From contig CAJJZS010000003.1 in assembly GCA_905197685.1 (NCBI GenBank), forward strand, positions 62,001-126,000: DNA of 64,000 nucleotides, in the 5' to 3' direction. The stretch is from an uncultured Oscillospiraceae bacterium (lineage in GTDB: Bacteria; Bacillota; Clostridia; Oscillospirales; Ruminococcaceae). This document shows, piece after piece, positions 25,716 to 34,311 of the stretch. A program made the translations under genes and the position numbers. Each line of letters starts with the position of its first letter. Positions within the stretch are counted from its first letter, which is position 1. The notes below the pieces were generated by a model. That model was given only the letters and a program-made list of their open reading frames with translations, searched no databases and was not told where the DNA came from.

Positions 25716-25744
25716 TTGACAAAGATAAAAAGGAACGGTATTAT
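25716..25744 (+). promoter_or_regulatory. Promoter of the lipoprotein gene
   Basis: TTGACA (25716-25721), 17-bp spacer, TATTAT (25739-25744). Confidence 0.85.
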
Positions 25745-25785
25745 AAATTTAGACACCAATAAAAAATCCAAAAGGGGGAAACAAG

Positions 25786-26772
25786 ATGAAATCAATGCAA
25801 AAAACACTGACGGCAGGAATTTTGACAGCTGCAATTTTGCTGCTCACACTCACCGGATGCGGAATGAACAAAGAAAAGGCGATTGAACAGCTGGGTCAGG
25901 CGATGGCAGAAAGCTCGTCCTTTAACAGCGGGAAAATGAAGGCGGAAATGAAAGCTACCGTTTCTCTGGGAGCAGATTCAATTGAAATGAACCTGAATAT
26001 GGATGCTGCTTTTCGCGACCGGATGCAAACGATGGCGATGAAGATGAGCGGAGAAATGATGGGAATGCCGCTTGATACACAGACCTACCAAACCGATGGA
26101 TTTTTGTACACACTCAACCCTGAGGACGGAAAATATCTCAAACAGCCGGCTTTAACTGAGGGAATGGATTATCAGAAAATGATGACGCTCAGTCAGGACG
26201 AGATGCTGCCACTGTATACTGCGGGAGCGAACGCTGCCGAAGATTTTACCTTTACAGAGGAAGAAACAGGATTGCGGGTGCAGTTTACTATGCCGCAGGA
26301 GCAGTTGGAGCAGATGCAGCAGGGAATTCAGAGTATGATGAATGACGAGGTTCTTCCGGCGATGGAAGAGCAGATGCGTTCTTCCCTGACAGAGCAGGTC
26401 AATGCGCAGCTTGCCGCGCTGGGTACCGAAGTAGATAAAACCCAGATGGATGCTTTGATTGAACAGCAGATTCAGATGATTATGGAGATGGAAAGAAAAC
26501 TGTTTTCCTCTTTAAAGATTGGCGGATTGTATTGTGATATGTTGATTGAGGACGGCGTTATCAATGACCAGACCATAAAAATGCAGATGGAACTTCCGAT
26601 TCGGGAATTGGTGGAGACAATGGGTGTTGCTGCCGGAGAAGAATCGGCGCAGATTCCGGAAAGCTGCGGACTGGATATGGAAATTCACTCTCTGATTCAG
26701 GAGAGAAATACCGATTTTGAAATTGAAATGCCACAGTTTACCGAAGAAAATACAACAACAATCGCAGAGTAA
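25786..26772 (+). CDS. Putative lipoprotein, methionine-rich, unknown function
   Basis: A 328-residue exported lipoprotein: lipobox LTGC with the modified cysteine near residue 25 after a hydrophobic signal. The mature part is rich in Met, Gln and Glu, with amphipathic helices (EQLEQMQQGIQSMMND) and beta-rich segments (MKAEMKATVSLGADS, QTYQTDGFLYTL), recalling LolA/LppX-like folds such as the DUF6612 group. Family placement is tentative. ATG 25786 follows AGGGGG. It has its own promoter and terminator, so it is a single-gene unit. Confidence 0.8.
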   Translation: MKSMQKTLTAGILTAAILLLTLTGCGMNKEKAIEQLGQAMAESSSFNSGKMKAEMKATVSLGADSIEMNLNMDAAFRDRMQTMAMKMSGEMMGMPLDTQTYQTDGFLYTLNPEDGKYLKQPALTEGMDYQKMMTLSQDEMLPLYTAGANAAEDFTFTEEETGLRVQFTMPQEQLEQMQQGIQSMMNDEVLPAMEEQMRSSLTEQVNAQLAALGTEVDKTQMDALIEQQIQMIMEMERKLFSSLKIGGLYCDMLIEDGVINDQTIKMQMELPIRELVETMGVAAGEESAQIPESCGLDMEIHSLIQERNTDFEIEMPQFTEENTTTIAE

Positions 26773-26793
26773 TGCAATAAGAACAACGGCTAC

Positions 26794-26826
26794 AAACAGC
26801 TCAGACCCCGGTCTGAGCTGTTTGTT
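26794..26826 (+). terminator. Terminator after the lipoprotein gene
   Basis: 14-bp stem AAACAGCTCAGACC/GGTCTGAGCTGTTT with a 2-base loop, then GTTT. Confidence 0.9.
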
Positions 26827-26854
26827 TGAGAAATACTTATTGGAGGAGAAAATC

Positions 26855-27754
26855 ATGCGTACACTCAGCTATCTTATTACGCAGGAACACCAGGGAATGA
26901 CGGTAGAGCGATATTTAAAGCAGGTTCACGGATATTCCAGCAGAACAATTGTTAAATTAAAACATTATGAAACGGGTATGATTTTAAACGGCAGTCATAC
27001 CCGAACCATTGACATTCTTCATGATGGAGATTGCTTGCAAATTACCTTTTTGGATTCTCAGGAACATGGGGTAGAACATTTTATCCGTTCCAATCGTTTG
27101 GTGGAAATTGCCTATGAGGACAGTGACCTGGTTGTGTTTAACAAACCGTCGGATATGCCATGTCATCAGTCCTGCGGACACGCGGCAGATACCCTTGCTA
27201 ATGTCTTTGCTGCCTACTGCGACCGAATCGGTATGGATGTGATGTATCGTCCGCTTAACCGTTTGGACAGAGATACAAGCGGGGCAGTGTTGGTGGCAAA
27301 AAATCGCTTTGCCGCAGCGACTGTTACCAATAATTTTCATAAAACATATCGTGCTATTTTAAAAGGAATGCCCCCGCAGATGCAGGGAAGGGTAGATGCG
27401 CCGATTCGCAGAGAAATTCCCGAAGAAATGCGCCGTATTGTTGCGCCGGACGGACAAAGAGCGGTGACAAATTATCAAGTGGTTGCGCAAGGAGAAGGAA
27501 TCAACCTGGTTGATTTTGTTTTGGAAACGGGACGCACCCACCAGATTCGTGTGCATATGGCTTATTTGGGATGTCCTGTTTTAGGAGACGAGCTGTACGG
27601 GGAAAAATCCGAACTGATTTCCCGTCAGGCTCTGCACTGCCGCAGGGTTTGTTTTGCTCAGCCGGTCAGTAAGCAGGAAATTGCAGTGGATTGTCCAATG
27701 CCGCAGGATATGAGAGAAATCTGCGAACGGTATCATTTTCCGATTGCCGAATAA
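26855..27754 (+). CDS. RluA-family pseudouridine synthase
   Basis: Isomerises uridine in rRNA or tRNA. The 299 residues hold an N-terminal S4-like region (GMTVERYLKQ, RTIVKLKHYETGMILNG) and the catalytic domain with PLNRLDRDTSG, where the second Asp is the nucleophile; LETGRTHQIRVHMA and LGDELYG are also present. ATG 26855 follows GGAGGAGA; in-frame codons inside the upstream terminator are ignored. The exact RNA site is not readable. Confidence 0.94.
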   Translation: MRTLSYLITQEHQGMTVERYLKQVHGYSSRTIVKLKHYETGMILNGSHTRTIDILHDGDCLQITFLDSQEHGVEHFIRSNRLVEIAYEDSDLVVFNKPSDMPCHQSCGHAADTLANVFAAYCDRIGMDVMYRPLNRLDRDTSGAVLVAKNRFAAATVTNNFHKTYRAILKGMPPQMQGRVDAPIRREIPEEMRRIVAPDGQRAVTNYQVVAQGEGINLVDFVLETGRTHQIRVHMAYLGCPVLGDELYGEKSELISRQALHCRRVCFAQPVSKQEIAVDCPMPQDMREICERYHFPIAE

Positions 27755-28126
27755 AAATTCTGTGCATTTTGGAAAAACAAGAGTGTTTGATAAATAGAAG
27801 AGTGATAAATTATGCAGAAAGCAGGGACGGATTTTCTGCCGGATACGCAAAAAAATAAGAGAAGTTTATGCGTGAATTTCCGCATAAAATCAATATTATC
27901 TATGCAAAACTCAAAATAGGAAACAAAAAGTGTTGTTAAAATCGAGTATAAAACCTTTGTCAAGTCTGATAAACTATGCAAAACGGACAAAAAACAAAAT
28001 TACCGTATATTTTTTCAAAAAACCTCTTGATTTTGCAAATTTATTCCGTATAATAGGGATAGTCGAAAAACAGAAACGCTATCCCCGAAAAGGATAGAAT
28101 CAATAGAATTACGGAGGAAATCAACG
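27755..28126. other. Gene-free stretch before the amino acid ABC transporter
   Basis: A 372-bp AT-rich stretch without a gene. It contains a 7-bp inverted repeat TTATGCG/CGCATAA (27868-27890), two TATGCAAAA copies (27901 and 27973 regions) and, near its end, the transporter promoter. No terminator for the upstream gene is evident. Confidence 0.55.
28027..28054 (+). promoter_or_regulatory. Promoter of the amino acid ABC transporter
   Basis: TTGATT (28027-28032), 16-bp spacer, TATAAT (28049-28054), leader about 65 bases. Confidence 0.7.
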
Positions 28127-28888
28127 ATGAAAAAATTACTGACTTTCTTTTTATGCGCAGCAATGACACTTTCTTTTGCGGCTTGTTCCAAAGAGGACGC
28201 TTCTGCACAGGGTTCTTCAGACAAGATTTATGTCGGAACCGAAGCCGGTTTTGCACCTTATGAATATATGTCCGGCGACCAGGTAGTCGGTGTTGATATG
28301 GATATTGCGCAGGCAATCGCAGACGCAGTAGGTAAAGAGCTGGTGATTAAAAATATGGACTTTGACGGCGCGCTCAACGCAGTACAGCAGGGACAGGTCG
28401 ATTTTGTAGCGGCAGCTGTTTCGGTTGACGAAGAGCGTCAGAAAGTAATGGATTTCTCCCACAATTATGTAGATTCCAGCGATGTGGTTGTTGTCAACGC
28501 AAACGCAGATACCGTGAAAACAAACGAAGATATTGCCGATAAGGTAATCGGCGTTCAGCAGGGAAATATTGCGGACATCTGGGTGACAGATAACTATCCG
28601 GACGCAGAGGTAAAACGTTACACCAAGTTTGTACAGGCTGCCGAGGATTTAAAGAACAACAAGATTGACGCGATTGTTATGGATCTGTATCCGGCTCAGG
28701 AGCTGGTAGCGGCAAATCCGGAGCTGAAAATTCTGGACGAAGAAAATCCGTTGTTTGTTGACCAGTACGCAATCGCAGTAAAGAAGGGCAATCAGGAACT
28801 GCTTGATAAAATTAACGAAGTGATTGACGGTCTGATTGCTGACGGTAAGATTGAAGAATTTACCGCAAACCACGCAAACGCAAAATAG
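28127..28888 (+). CDS. Polar amino acid ABC transporter substrate-binding lipoprotein
   Basis: A 253-residue extracellular solute-binding lipoprotein of family 3. The signal ends in the lipobox FAACSK. The binding domain shows VGTEAGFAPYEYM, VGVDMDIAQAIADAVGK and FDGALNAVQQGQVDFVAA, typical of polar amino acid binders. The first gene of a three-gene importer, with permease and ATPase following. An inverted repeat lies after its stop and may set its higher expression. The specific amino acid is not readable. Confidence 0.94.
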   Translation: MKKLLTFFLCAAMTLSFAACSKEDASAQGSSDKIYVGTEAGFAPYEYMSGDQVVGVDMDIAQAIADAVGKELVIKNMDFDGALNAVQQGQVDFVAAAVSVDEERQKVMDFSHNYVDSSDVVVVNANADTVKTNEDIADKVIGVQQGNIADIWVTDNYPDAEVKRYTKFVQAAEDLKNNKIDAIVMDLYPAQELVAANPELKILDEENPLFVDQYAIAVKKGNQELLDKINEVIDGLIADGKIEEFTANHANAK

Positions 28889-28900
28889 TACGGAAAAATC

Positions 28901-28930
28901 GACAGCAGGCATAAAAGGTGTCCTGCTGTC
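28901..28930 (+). other. Intercistronic hairpin between binding protein and permease genes
   Basis: Perfect 9-bp stem GACAGCAGG/CCTGCTGTC, 12-base loop, no T-tract. Probably an mRNA-stabilising or partial-termination element that lets the binding protein outnumber the permease. Confidence 0.6.
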
Positions 28931-28977
28931 AATCTATGTTACGCAAGACATATCACATCAAAGAGAGGAAGTTTGTT

Positions 28978-29682
28978 TTGGATTATATCATCAATTTGGC
29001 GCAGCGGTATTATAACGCCTTCTTTGCGGAAGGAAGATATACCGCTTATTTGGAAGGTATCGGGAATACGTTGATTATTTCCCTGTTTGCGGTGCTGCTG
29101 GGCGTGTTGCTGGGCGTGTTGGTTGCAGTGGTAAAATATATCGCAAAGGGGCACAAAAATCCGGTGATTCTGGTTTTGGACAAGCTGTGCAGCCTGTATG
29201 TTACAGTAGTTCGCGCAACGCCGGTTTACCTTCAGATTTTTATTATTGCAAATCTGATTTTTACCGCCCGCGATATGGAAATTTATGCGGCGATTACCTG
29301 TTTCGGCATCAACTCCGGCGCATATGTTTCCGAAATTATTCGCGCAGGGATCGAATCAATTGATAAAGGTCAGTTTGAAGCGGGACAGAGCTTGGGTCTG
29401 AGCAGCGGAACAATCATGCGTTCTATCATTCTTCCGCAGGCAGTAAAAAATATTCTGCCTGCTTTGGGAAATGAATTTATCACCCTGATTAAAGAAACTG
29501 CCGTTGCCGGAGCGATTGCCGTTACCGATGTTACCAAAGCGGCGCAGTATATCGGTTCCAGAACATGGGACGTTTTGCCGCCGTTATTTATTGCAGCGGG
29601 CATCTATTTGATTATTGTACTGGGATTAACCAAACTGCTTAGAATATTTGAAAGGAGACTGGCTGCAAGTGATCACCACTAA
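28978..29682 (+). CDS. Polar amino acid ABC transporter permease
   Basis: A 234-residue HisM/GlnP-type permease with about five membrane segments. The EAA motif EAGQSLGLSSGTIMRSIILPQAVKN (residues about 135-160) docks the ATPase. The N-terminal segment YLEGIGNTLIISLFAVLLG is typical. TTG 28978 is chosen, with GAGAGGAAG upstream; the in-frame upstream extension runs through the hairpin and is not used. The ATPase gene overlaps its end by 14 bp. Confidence 0.93.
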   Translation: MDYIINLAQRYYNAFFAEGRYTAYLEGIGNTLIISLFAVLLGVLLGVLVAVVKYIAKGHKNPVILVLDKLCSLYVTVVRATPVYLQIFIIANLIFTARDMEIYAAITCFGINSGAYVSEIIRAGIESIDKGQFEAGQSLGLSSGTIMRSIILPQAVKNILPALGNEFITLIKETAVAGAIAVTDVTKAAQYIGSRTWDVLPPLFIAAGIYLIIVLGLTKLLRIFERRLAASDHH

Positions 29683-30391
29683 GAATTTATGCAAAAGCTA
29701 TGGGGATACCCATGTTTTAAAAGGAATCAGCGAAACCATCAATAAAGGGGAAAAGGTAGTTGTAATCGGACCTTCCGGCTCGGGAAAATCGACTTTTTTG
29801 CGCTGCCTGAATCTTTTGGAAACTCCAACCGGCGGAGAAATCTGGTTTGAAGGCGAAAATATTACCGACCCTAAATGCGATATTCAGAAAATTCGCCGCA
29901 AAATGGGCATGGTGTTCCAGCAGTTTAATCTTTTTCCTCATATGACTGTTTTACAGAATATTACTTTTGCTCCGGTTAAGTTGGGTCTGATGAAGCAGGA
30001 AGAAGCAGAAAAGAAAGCGCGGGAGCTTTTGGAAAGAATCGGTTTGCCGGACAAAGAAAAAGCATATCCGGCGCAGCTTTCCGGCGGTCAAAAGCAGCGA
30101 ATTGCGATTGTCCGTTCTCTTGCAATGAATCCCGATGTAATGCTGTTTGACGAACCGACCTCCGCATTGGACCCCGAAATGGTGGGAGAGGTATTGCAGC
30201 TGATGAAAGAGCTGGCAGAGGACGGCATGACGATGGTAGTTGTTACCCACGAAATGGGATTTGCCAAAGAGGTTGCCACCCGCGTGATGTTTGTAGACGA
30301 GGGAATAGTTAAAGAAGAAGCCCCTCCGGAGGAGTTTTTTTCTAACCCAAAAGACCCGAGATTAAAAGAATTTTTATCCAAAGTATTGTAA
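29669..30391 (+). CDS. Polar amino acid ABC transporter ATP-binding protein
   Basis: A 240-residue ATPase of the GlnQ/HisP type that powers the importer. Walker A GPSGSGKST, Q-loop VFQQFNLFPHMT, signature LSGGQKQR, Walker B MLFDEPTSALDPE and the switch His in VVTHEMGF are all present. GTG 29669 gives the usual start (ITTKNLCKSYG), with AAAGGAG 11 bases upstream; TTG 29648 is an alternative. It ends the operon before a strong terminator. Confidence 0.95.
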   Translation: MITTKNLCKSYGDTHVLKGISETINKGEKVVVIGPSGSGKSTFLRCLNLLETPTGGEIWFEGENITDPKCDIQKIRRKMGMVFQQFNLFPHMTVLQNITFAPVKLGLMKQEEAEKKARELLERIGLPDKEKAYPAQLSGGQKQRIAIVRSLAMNPDVMLFDEPTSALDPEMVGEVLQLMKELAEDGMTMVVVTHEMGFAKEVATRVMFVDEGIVKEEAPPEEFFSNPKDPRLKEFLSKVL

Positions 30392-30393
30392 TA

Positions 30394-30428
30394 AAAACAG
30401 GCGAAAATTTTTCGCCTGTTTTTGTTTT
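30394..30428 (+). terminator. Terminator of the amino acid ABC transporter operon
   Basis: Stem AAAAACAGGCGAA/TTCGCCTGTTTTT followed by GTTTT. Confidence 0.93.
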
Positions 30429-30523
30429 CAGTCAGATGTAAACTTTTTCTTTTGTCTGGAATTGTAAGGAAAATTGTGATAAGATGAATAGGTATCATTC
30501 TAAGAAAAAAAGAAGGGGTTATC

Positions 30524-31375
30524 ATGAAAAAGAATCCATCACCGACAGCAAGGGTTTTTCTATCCTTGTTATCCATTGTTGTTTTGCTGTTTTCTCAGCT
30601 TGCTGCGCAGCTTTTGGCAGAGTTTTCGGTCAGTTTTGGGTTGCCTGCTCCATTGGGAAATCTGCTTGCCGGTATTCTTTACGCGTCGATTGCGGCAGGT
30701 GGTTTGTGGTTGCTTTGTCATAAATTGATGGCAGTTTCTATGTCGGACTGTCGCATTACCAAGCCGAAAATTTCCCAATTTTGGGCAGGGGCGGCGTTTG
30801 CGTTACCTGCGATCGTCTGCGTTATTCTCATCCTTACACCGGGACAATGGGAGCTTTCCCGTATGGATGCTCAAACAAAGTGGGCTGTTGTTTCGGGAGC
30901 AGTGTTCTATATCGGGCTGGCAGTCGGTTTAGTGGAAGAAATGGTATTTCGAGGCGTAATTTTTTCTGCGCTGGAACACAGATTTTCAAAATGGACAGCG
31001 ATTTTGGTTCCGTCTGTTGCCTTCGGTTTATTACATATTATCGGAGCCGGGGAGATGGATTTTCTCAGCATCTGTCAGTTGGTTGCGGCAGGCAGCTTGG
31101 TGGGAGTTTTGTTTTCCTTAGTCACACTTGAAACAGGAAGCATTTGGAGCGCCGCTTTGATGCACGGTATTTGGAATATGGTGATGATAGGCAGTATTTT
31201 AAATATCGGAGAAGAAGCCTTAGACAGTTCATTGTTAAATTATGTGTTAAAAGACCCGCCTTTTTGGCTGTCCGGAGGAGATTTTGGAATAGAAGCGTCG
31301 GCAGTTTGTGTTGCCGCCTACCTGTTTTTTGCGGTGATTGCCGCGTTGAGATGCAGAAAAAAAGGAGAGCTGTAA
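30524..31375 (+). CDS. CPBP family intramembrane glutamic metalloprotease
   Basis: A 283-residue membrane protease-like protein (Abi/CAAX family) with about eight membrane segments. The conserved motifs are GLVEEMVFRGVI (EExxxR, catalytic glutamates), FGLLHI (FxxxH) and LMHGIWNM (HxxxN region), all intact. Members process prenylated proteins or, in bacteria, bacteriocin precursors; the target here is unknown. ATG 30524 follows AAGGGG. It is a single gene followed 27 bp later by the YmdB-type gene. Confidence 0.9.
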   Translation: MKKNPSPTARVFLSLLSIVVLLFSQLAAQLLAEFSVSFGLPAPLGNLLAGILYASIAAGGLWLLCHKLMAVSMSDCRITKPKISQFWAGAAFALPAIVCVILILTPGQWELSRMDAQTKWAVVSGAVFYIGLAVGLVEEMVFRGVIFSALEHRFSKWTAILVPSVAFGLLHIIGAGEMDFLSICQLVAAGSLVGVLFSLVTLETGSIWSAALMHGIWNMVMIGSILNIGEEALDSSLLNYVLKDPPFWLSGGDFGIEASAVCVAAYLFFAVIAALRCRKKGEL

Positions 31376-31402
31376 TCTGTTTTTAAGATAGGAGAGAAAA
31401 AA

Positions 31403-32197
31403 TTGAAGGTTCTGTTTTTGGGAGATGTAGTTGGAAAATCGGGCTGCGATTTTGTGGCAAAACATTTAAATCGTGTCAAAAAAATGTATGAGGCGGATGT
31501 CTGTATCATTAACGGAGAAAATTCGGCTGAGGGCAACGGAATCACACCGGAAAGCGCGAAGATGCTTTTTTCTGCCGGAGCCGATGTGATAACCACCGGA
31601 AACCATGTTTGGAAACGGCGGGAAATCTGCCCCGAACTGGAACAGGAAAACGGAATAATCCGTCCTGCCAACTATCATGTCAGCGCGCCGGGCAGCGGCG
31701 TATTTATACTGGATAAATTGCGTTGGCAGCTGTGCGTTGTCAATCTTCAGGGACAGGCAGCTATGGAGCCGTGCGCCAATCCGTTTGAAACAATCGACCG
31801 CATTTTAAAAGAGATGTCTGTAAAAAATATTTTGGTGGATTTTCATGCGGAAATGACCTCCGAAAAAAAGGCGATGGGTTACTACCTGGACGGAAGGGTA
31901 TCCGCTGTGGTGGGTACACACACCCATGTGCAGACGGCGGACGAAAGAGTTTTGCCTAACGGAACTGCTTATATCACCGATGTAGGAATGTGCGGAGGAA
32001 AAAATTCAGTTCTTGGTGTAAAAAAGGAGATCATTATTCGCAGATTTTTAACCAATCTTCCGGAACGCTTTGAATATGACCCAAACGAGATAGAGATGAA
32101 CGCTGTGTTGATAACGATTGATCAAACCAGTGGCAAAGCGCAGGCAATCGAACGAATCTCTCTGTCCGGGCAGGACAGCAAATCCTCAAAAAATTAA
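31403..32197 (+). CDS. YmdB/TIGR00282-family metallophosphoesterase
   Basis: A 264-residue metallophosphoesterase. Motifs are FLGDVVGK near the start, INGENSAEGNGIT, TTGNHVWKR and GTHTHVQTAD, which form the two-metal site of the YmdB family. B. subtilis YmdB is a 2',3'-cyclic nucleotide phosphodiesterase that affects biofilm and motility gene expression. The start is TTG 31403 with GGAGAG upstream. The lipoprotein gene begins 18 bp later. Family identity is sure; the substrate here is inferred. Confidence 0.92.
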   Translation: MKVLFLGDVVGKSGCDFVAKHLNRVKKMYEADVCIINGENSAEGNGITPESAKMLFSAGADVITTGNHVWKRREICPELEQENGIIRPANYHVSAPGSGVFILDKLRWQLCVVNLQGQAAMEPCANPFETIDRILKEMSVKNILVDFHAEMTSEKKAMGYYLDGRVSAVVGTHTHVQTADERVLPNGTAYITDVGMCGGKNSVLGVKKEIIIRRFLTNLPERFEYDPNEIEMNAVLITIDQTSGKAQAIERISLSGQDSKSSKN

Positions 32198-32214
32198 GGA
32201 GGAAAAGAAAGATT

Positions 32215-33699
32215 GTGATGAAACAACTGAAACAAGTGTCCGCACTTTTTCTTTGCCTGCTTTTGTTTTCCTCTTGTTCCAATCAGGTCATTGGGGAACA
32301 GCAGGCATTTAACCCTAATCTTACAGTGGGGGAATCAAAAGAAACGGTGCAGATTCCCAAAATAGAAACATTAAAGCTGCCGGCAAATTATGCGGATATT
32401 GCGGCTTCTCCGTGGAGCTGTACTGATTTAAACAGCCGGAAAGCGGCTATGCTGTTATTTGATTCTCCCGTTACCCTTTCACCGAATTTTCAGGCGGAAC
32501 CTGCCCTGGTTGCGGTGAGCGGTTCCGGGGTGGATTGGGTACTCACTGTACAGCCGGAGCGATATTTTTCGGACGGTTCTGCACTGACGGCAAGGGATAT
32601 TGACAACAGCCTGTCCATGGCGCTGGAGGAAACATCATACTATAAAAACAGATTGAGCAATATTAAGTCGCATACTGTTTCGGGAGATACGGTAAAAATT
32701 ACCTTAAATCAACCGGATGCTCTGTTTGCAAATCTTCTTACCTTTCCGGTTGCAAAACAGAGCGGAGGGGAATATATCGGAACAGGAAAGTATGTGTTTG
32801 ACAGCAGAGAAGGAGATTCTGTTACTTTAACTCAAAATCCCTCCTATTGGGGCAAAAAGCCTTCTGTTCCTGCCATTTCTCTGGTTTCACTGCCAAAGGA
32901 GGATATTGCCGCTTACAGTTTAAAATTAGGAGAAATTGATTGTTTGTATACGGAAGGAGCCGCCGAAGATGCGCGTAACCTTTCTGCGGGAGATTATCCG
33001 GTTATCAGCAATCAGCTGGTCTTTTTGGGAGTCAACATGAACCGTGAGAACGGAAAAAATGCGTCGGTCAGAAAAGCAATCAGTCTTGCCTTAGACCGTA
33101 AATATTTGATTCAGTCCTCCTTTTCGGCATCGGCTGTTCCTGCAGCTTCTGTATTGCATCCTAATTTTATGGAAAAACAGACTTCGGTTCAGCGAAATTT
33201 GGATACGGCAAAAAAACTGTTGGCAGAATCCGGGTTTTCACAATCCGAACCGCTTTCCCTTACGCTGCTTTATTGTACCGACGGAGCGGACCGCGCACAG
33301 ACAGCAAATCAGATTGCCGCTCAGCTTGCCGAAGCGGGTATTCACATTTCTTTGGACGGAAAACCGGAAAAAGAATATTTTTCTGCGCTTGCTTCGGGAA
33401 ATTATGATTTGTATTTGGGCGAGATTTTGTTGGGTGACGACATGAATTTCAGCCATTTATTTACAAAAGGAGATCGTTACGGTTACGGAGCAGTTCCTTC
33501 CGAAGCACTGATGAACGCTTATCAAACCGCTTTTTCCACAGGAAACGGCTGGGACGCCTTTTTAAAAGCCTTTGAAGCGGAATACCCGATTGTACCTTTG
33601 GCATTTCGCAATGCAACTCTTTCCTTTTCCAGAAAATACAGCGTCAATGTGACTGCAACGGCAAGCAATCTGTTTTACAATATCGACAGTTGGCAATAA
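32215..33699 (+). CDS. Orphan family 5 solute-binding lipoprotein (peptide/nickel type)
   Basis: A 494-residue extracellular binding protein. The lipobox is FSSCSN with Cys near residue 22. Family 5 (DppA/OppA/NikA) features are YFSDGSALTARDIDNSL, then the second-lobe segment RKAISLALDRKYLI. No permease or ATPase gene is adjacent, so it must use distant partners or act as a sensor. GTG 32215 is followed by ATG 32218, with AGGAGG 12-15 bases upstream, slightly far. Confidence 0.88.
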   Translation: MMKQLKQVSALFLCLLLFSSCSNQVIGEQQAFNPNLTVGESKETVQIPKIETLKLPANYADIAASPWSCTDLNSRKAAMLLFDSPVTLSPNFQAEPALVAVSGSGVDWVLTVQPERYFSDGSALTARDIDNSLSMALEETSYYKNRLSNIKSHTVSGDTVKITLNQPDALFANLLTFPVAKQSGGEYIGTGKYVFDSREGDSVTLTQNPSYWGKKPSVPAISLVSLPKEDIAAYSLKLGEIDCLYTEGAAEDARNLSAGDYPVISNQLVFLGVNMNRENGKNASVRKAISLALDRKYLIQSSFSASAVPAASVLHPNFMEKQTSVQRNLDTAKKLLAESGFSQSEPLSLTLLYCTDGADRAQTANQIAAQLAEAGIHISLDGKPEKEYFSALASGNYDLYLGEILLGDDMNFSHLFTKGDRYGYGAVPSEALMNAYQTAFSTGNGWDAFLKAFEAEYPIVPLAFRNATLSFSRKYSVNVTATASNLFYNIDSWQ

Positions 33700-33831
33700 T
33701 GCGCAAAAATGATTGTAACAGTTGTTAAACTTCACATTATCCGACCGCAAAACCCCACAGATATTTGTAAATAAAACATGAAATGGAAAAAAATCAACCG
33801 CAAAAGCCTATTCAAACGGCAAGAAATAAGG

Positions 33832-33837
33832 TATAAT
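33832..33837 (+). promoter_or_regulatory. -10 element upstream of the Asp23 gene
   Basis: TATAAT at 33832-33837; the -35 region (TATTCA at 33809-33814, 17-bp spacing) is poor. A TTGACA at 33845 has no partner. Confidence 0.4.
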
Positions 33838-33903
33838 TATATTATTGACAATTATGCCCTTGAAAAAGCGTCCTTGCGGCGTATAGAAAGGAACGTGTGA
33901 TTT

Positions 33904-34254
33904 ATGATTAAATTTGAAAATCATCTTGGCTCGATTGAAATTTCCCAGGATTATTTTGCAAACCTGGTTGGGCATGCCGCTTCCGAATGTTTCGGCGTTG
34001 CAGGAATGGTAGAAAGCACGGCTTCCCAGGGATTAAGATATATTCTGAAAAAAAATGAGGCGCAGGATAAAGGTGTCAAAGTGCGCACTGTGTCCGGCGG
34101 CTTAGTGATTGACCTGCATATCGCAGTGACTTACGGGGTTAATATTTCCGCTATTGTAAAAAGCATTGTCAATAAAGTTCGCTACACTGTGGAAGAAGCG
34201 ACCGGCTTGCAGGTAGCAAAGGTTAATGTTTTTGTAGATGACATGAAACAGTAA
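33904..34254 (+). CDS. Asp23/Gls24 family envelope stress response protein
   Basis: A 116-residue YloU-type member. Motifs: the start GSIEISQDYFANLVGHAASECFGV, GLVIDLHIAVTYGVNISAIVKSI and VAKVNVFVDDM. Asp23-like proteins sit at the membrane and respond to alkaline or cell-wall stress. It lies 57 bp before fakA, a conserved pairing (yloU-yloV). ATG 33904 follows AAAGGA. In many Firmicutes rpmB and spoVM sit just upstream; here they do not. Confidence 0.93.
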   Translation: MIKFENHLGSIEISQDYFANLVGHAASECFGVAGMVESTASQGLRYILKKNEAQDKGVKVRTVSGGLVIDLHIAVTYGVNISAIVKSIVNKVRYTVEEATGLQVAKVNVFVDDMKQ

Positions 34255-34311
34255 TCAGGGGCGGACAAAGTTTCAGGCGGGACAGTCCCGTACAGTTTAA
34301 GGAGTTGTTTA

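Noticed and set aside
27868..27890. An ArgR-type operator before the amino acid transporter
   Set aside because: The TTATGCG/CGCATAA inverted repeat does not match the usual ARG box and lies far from the promoter.
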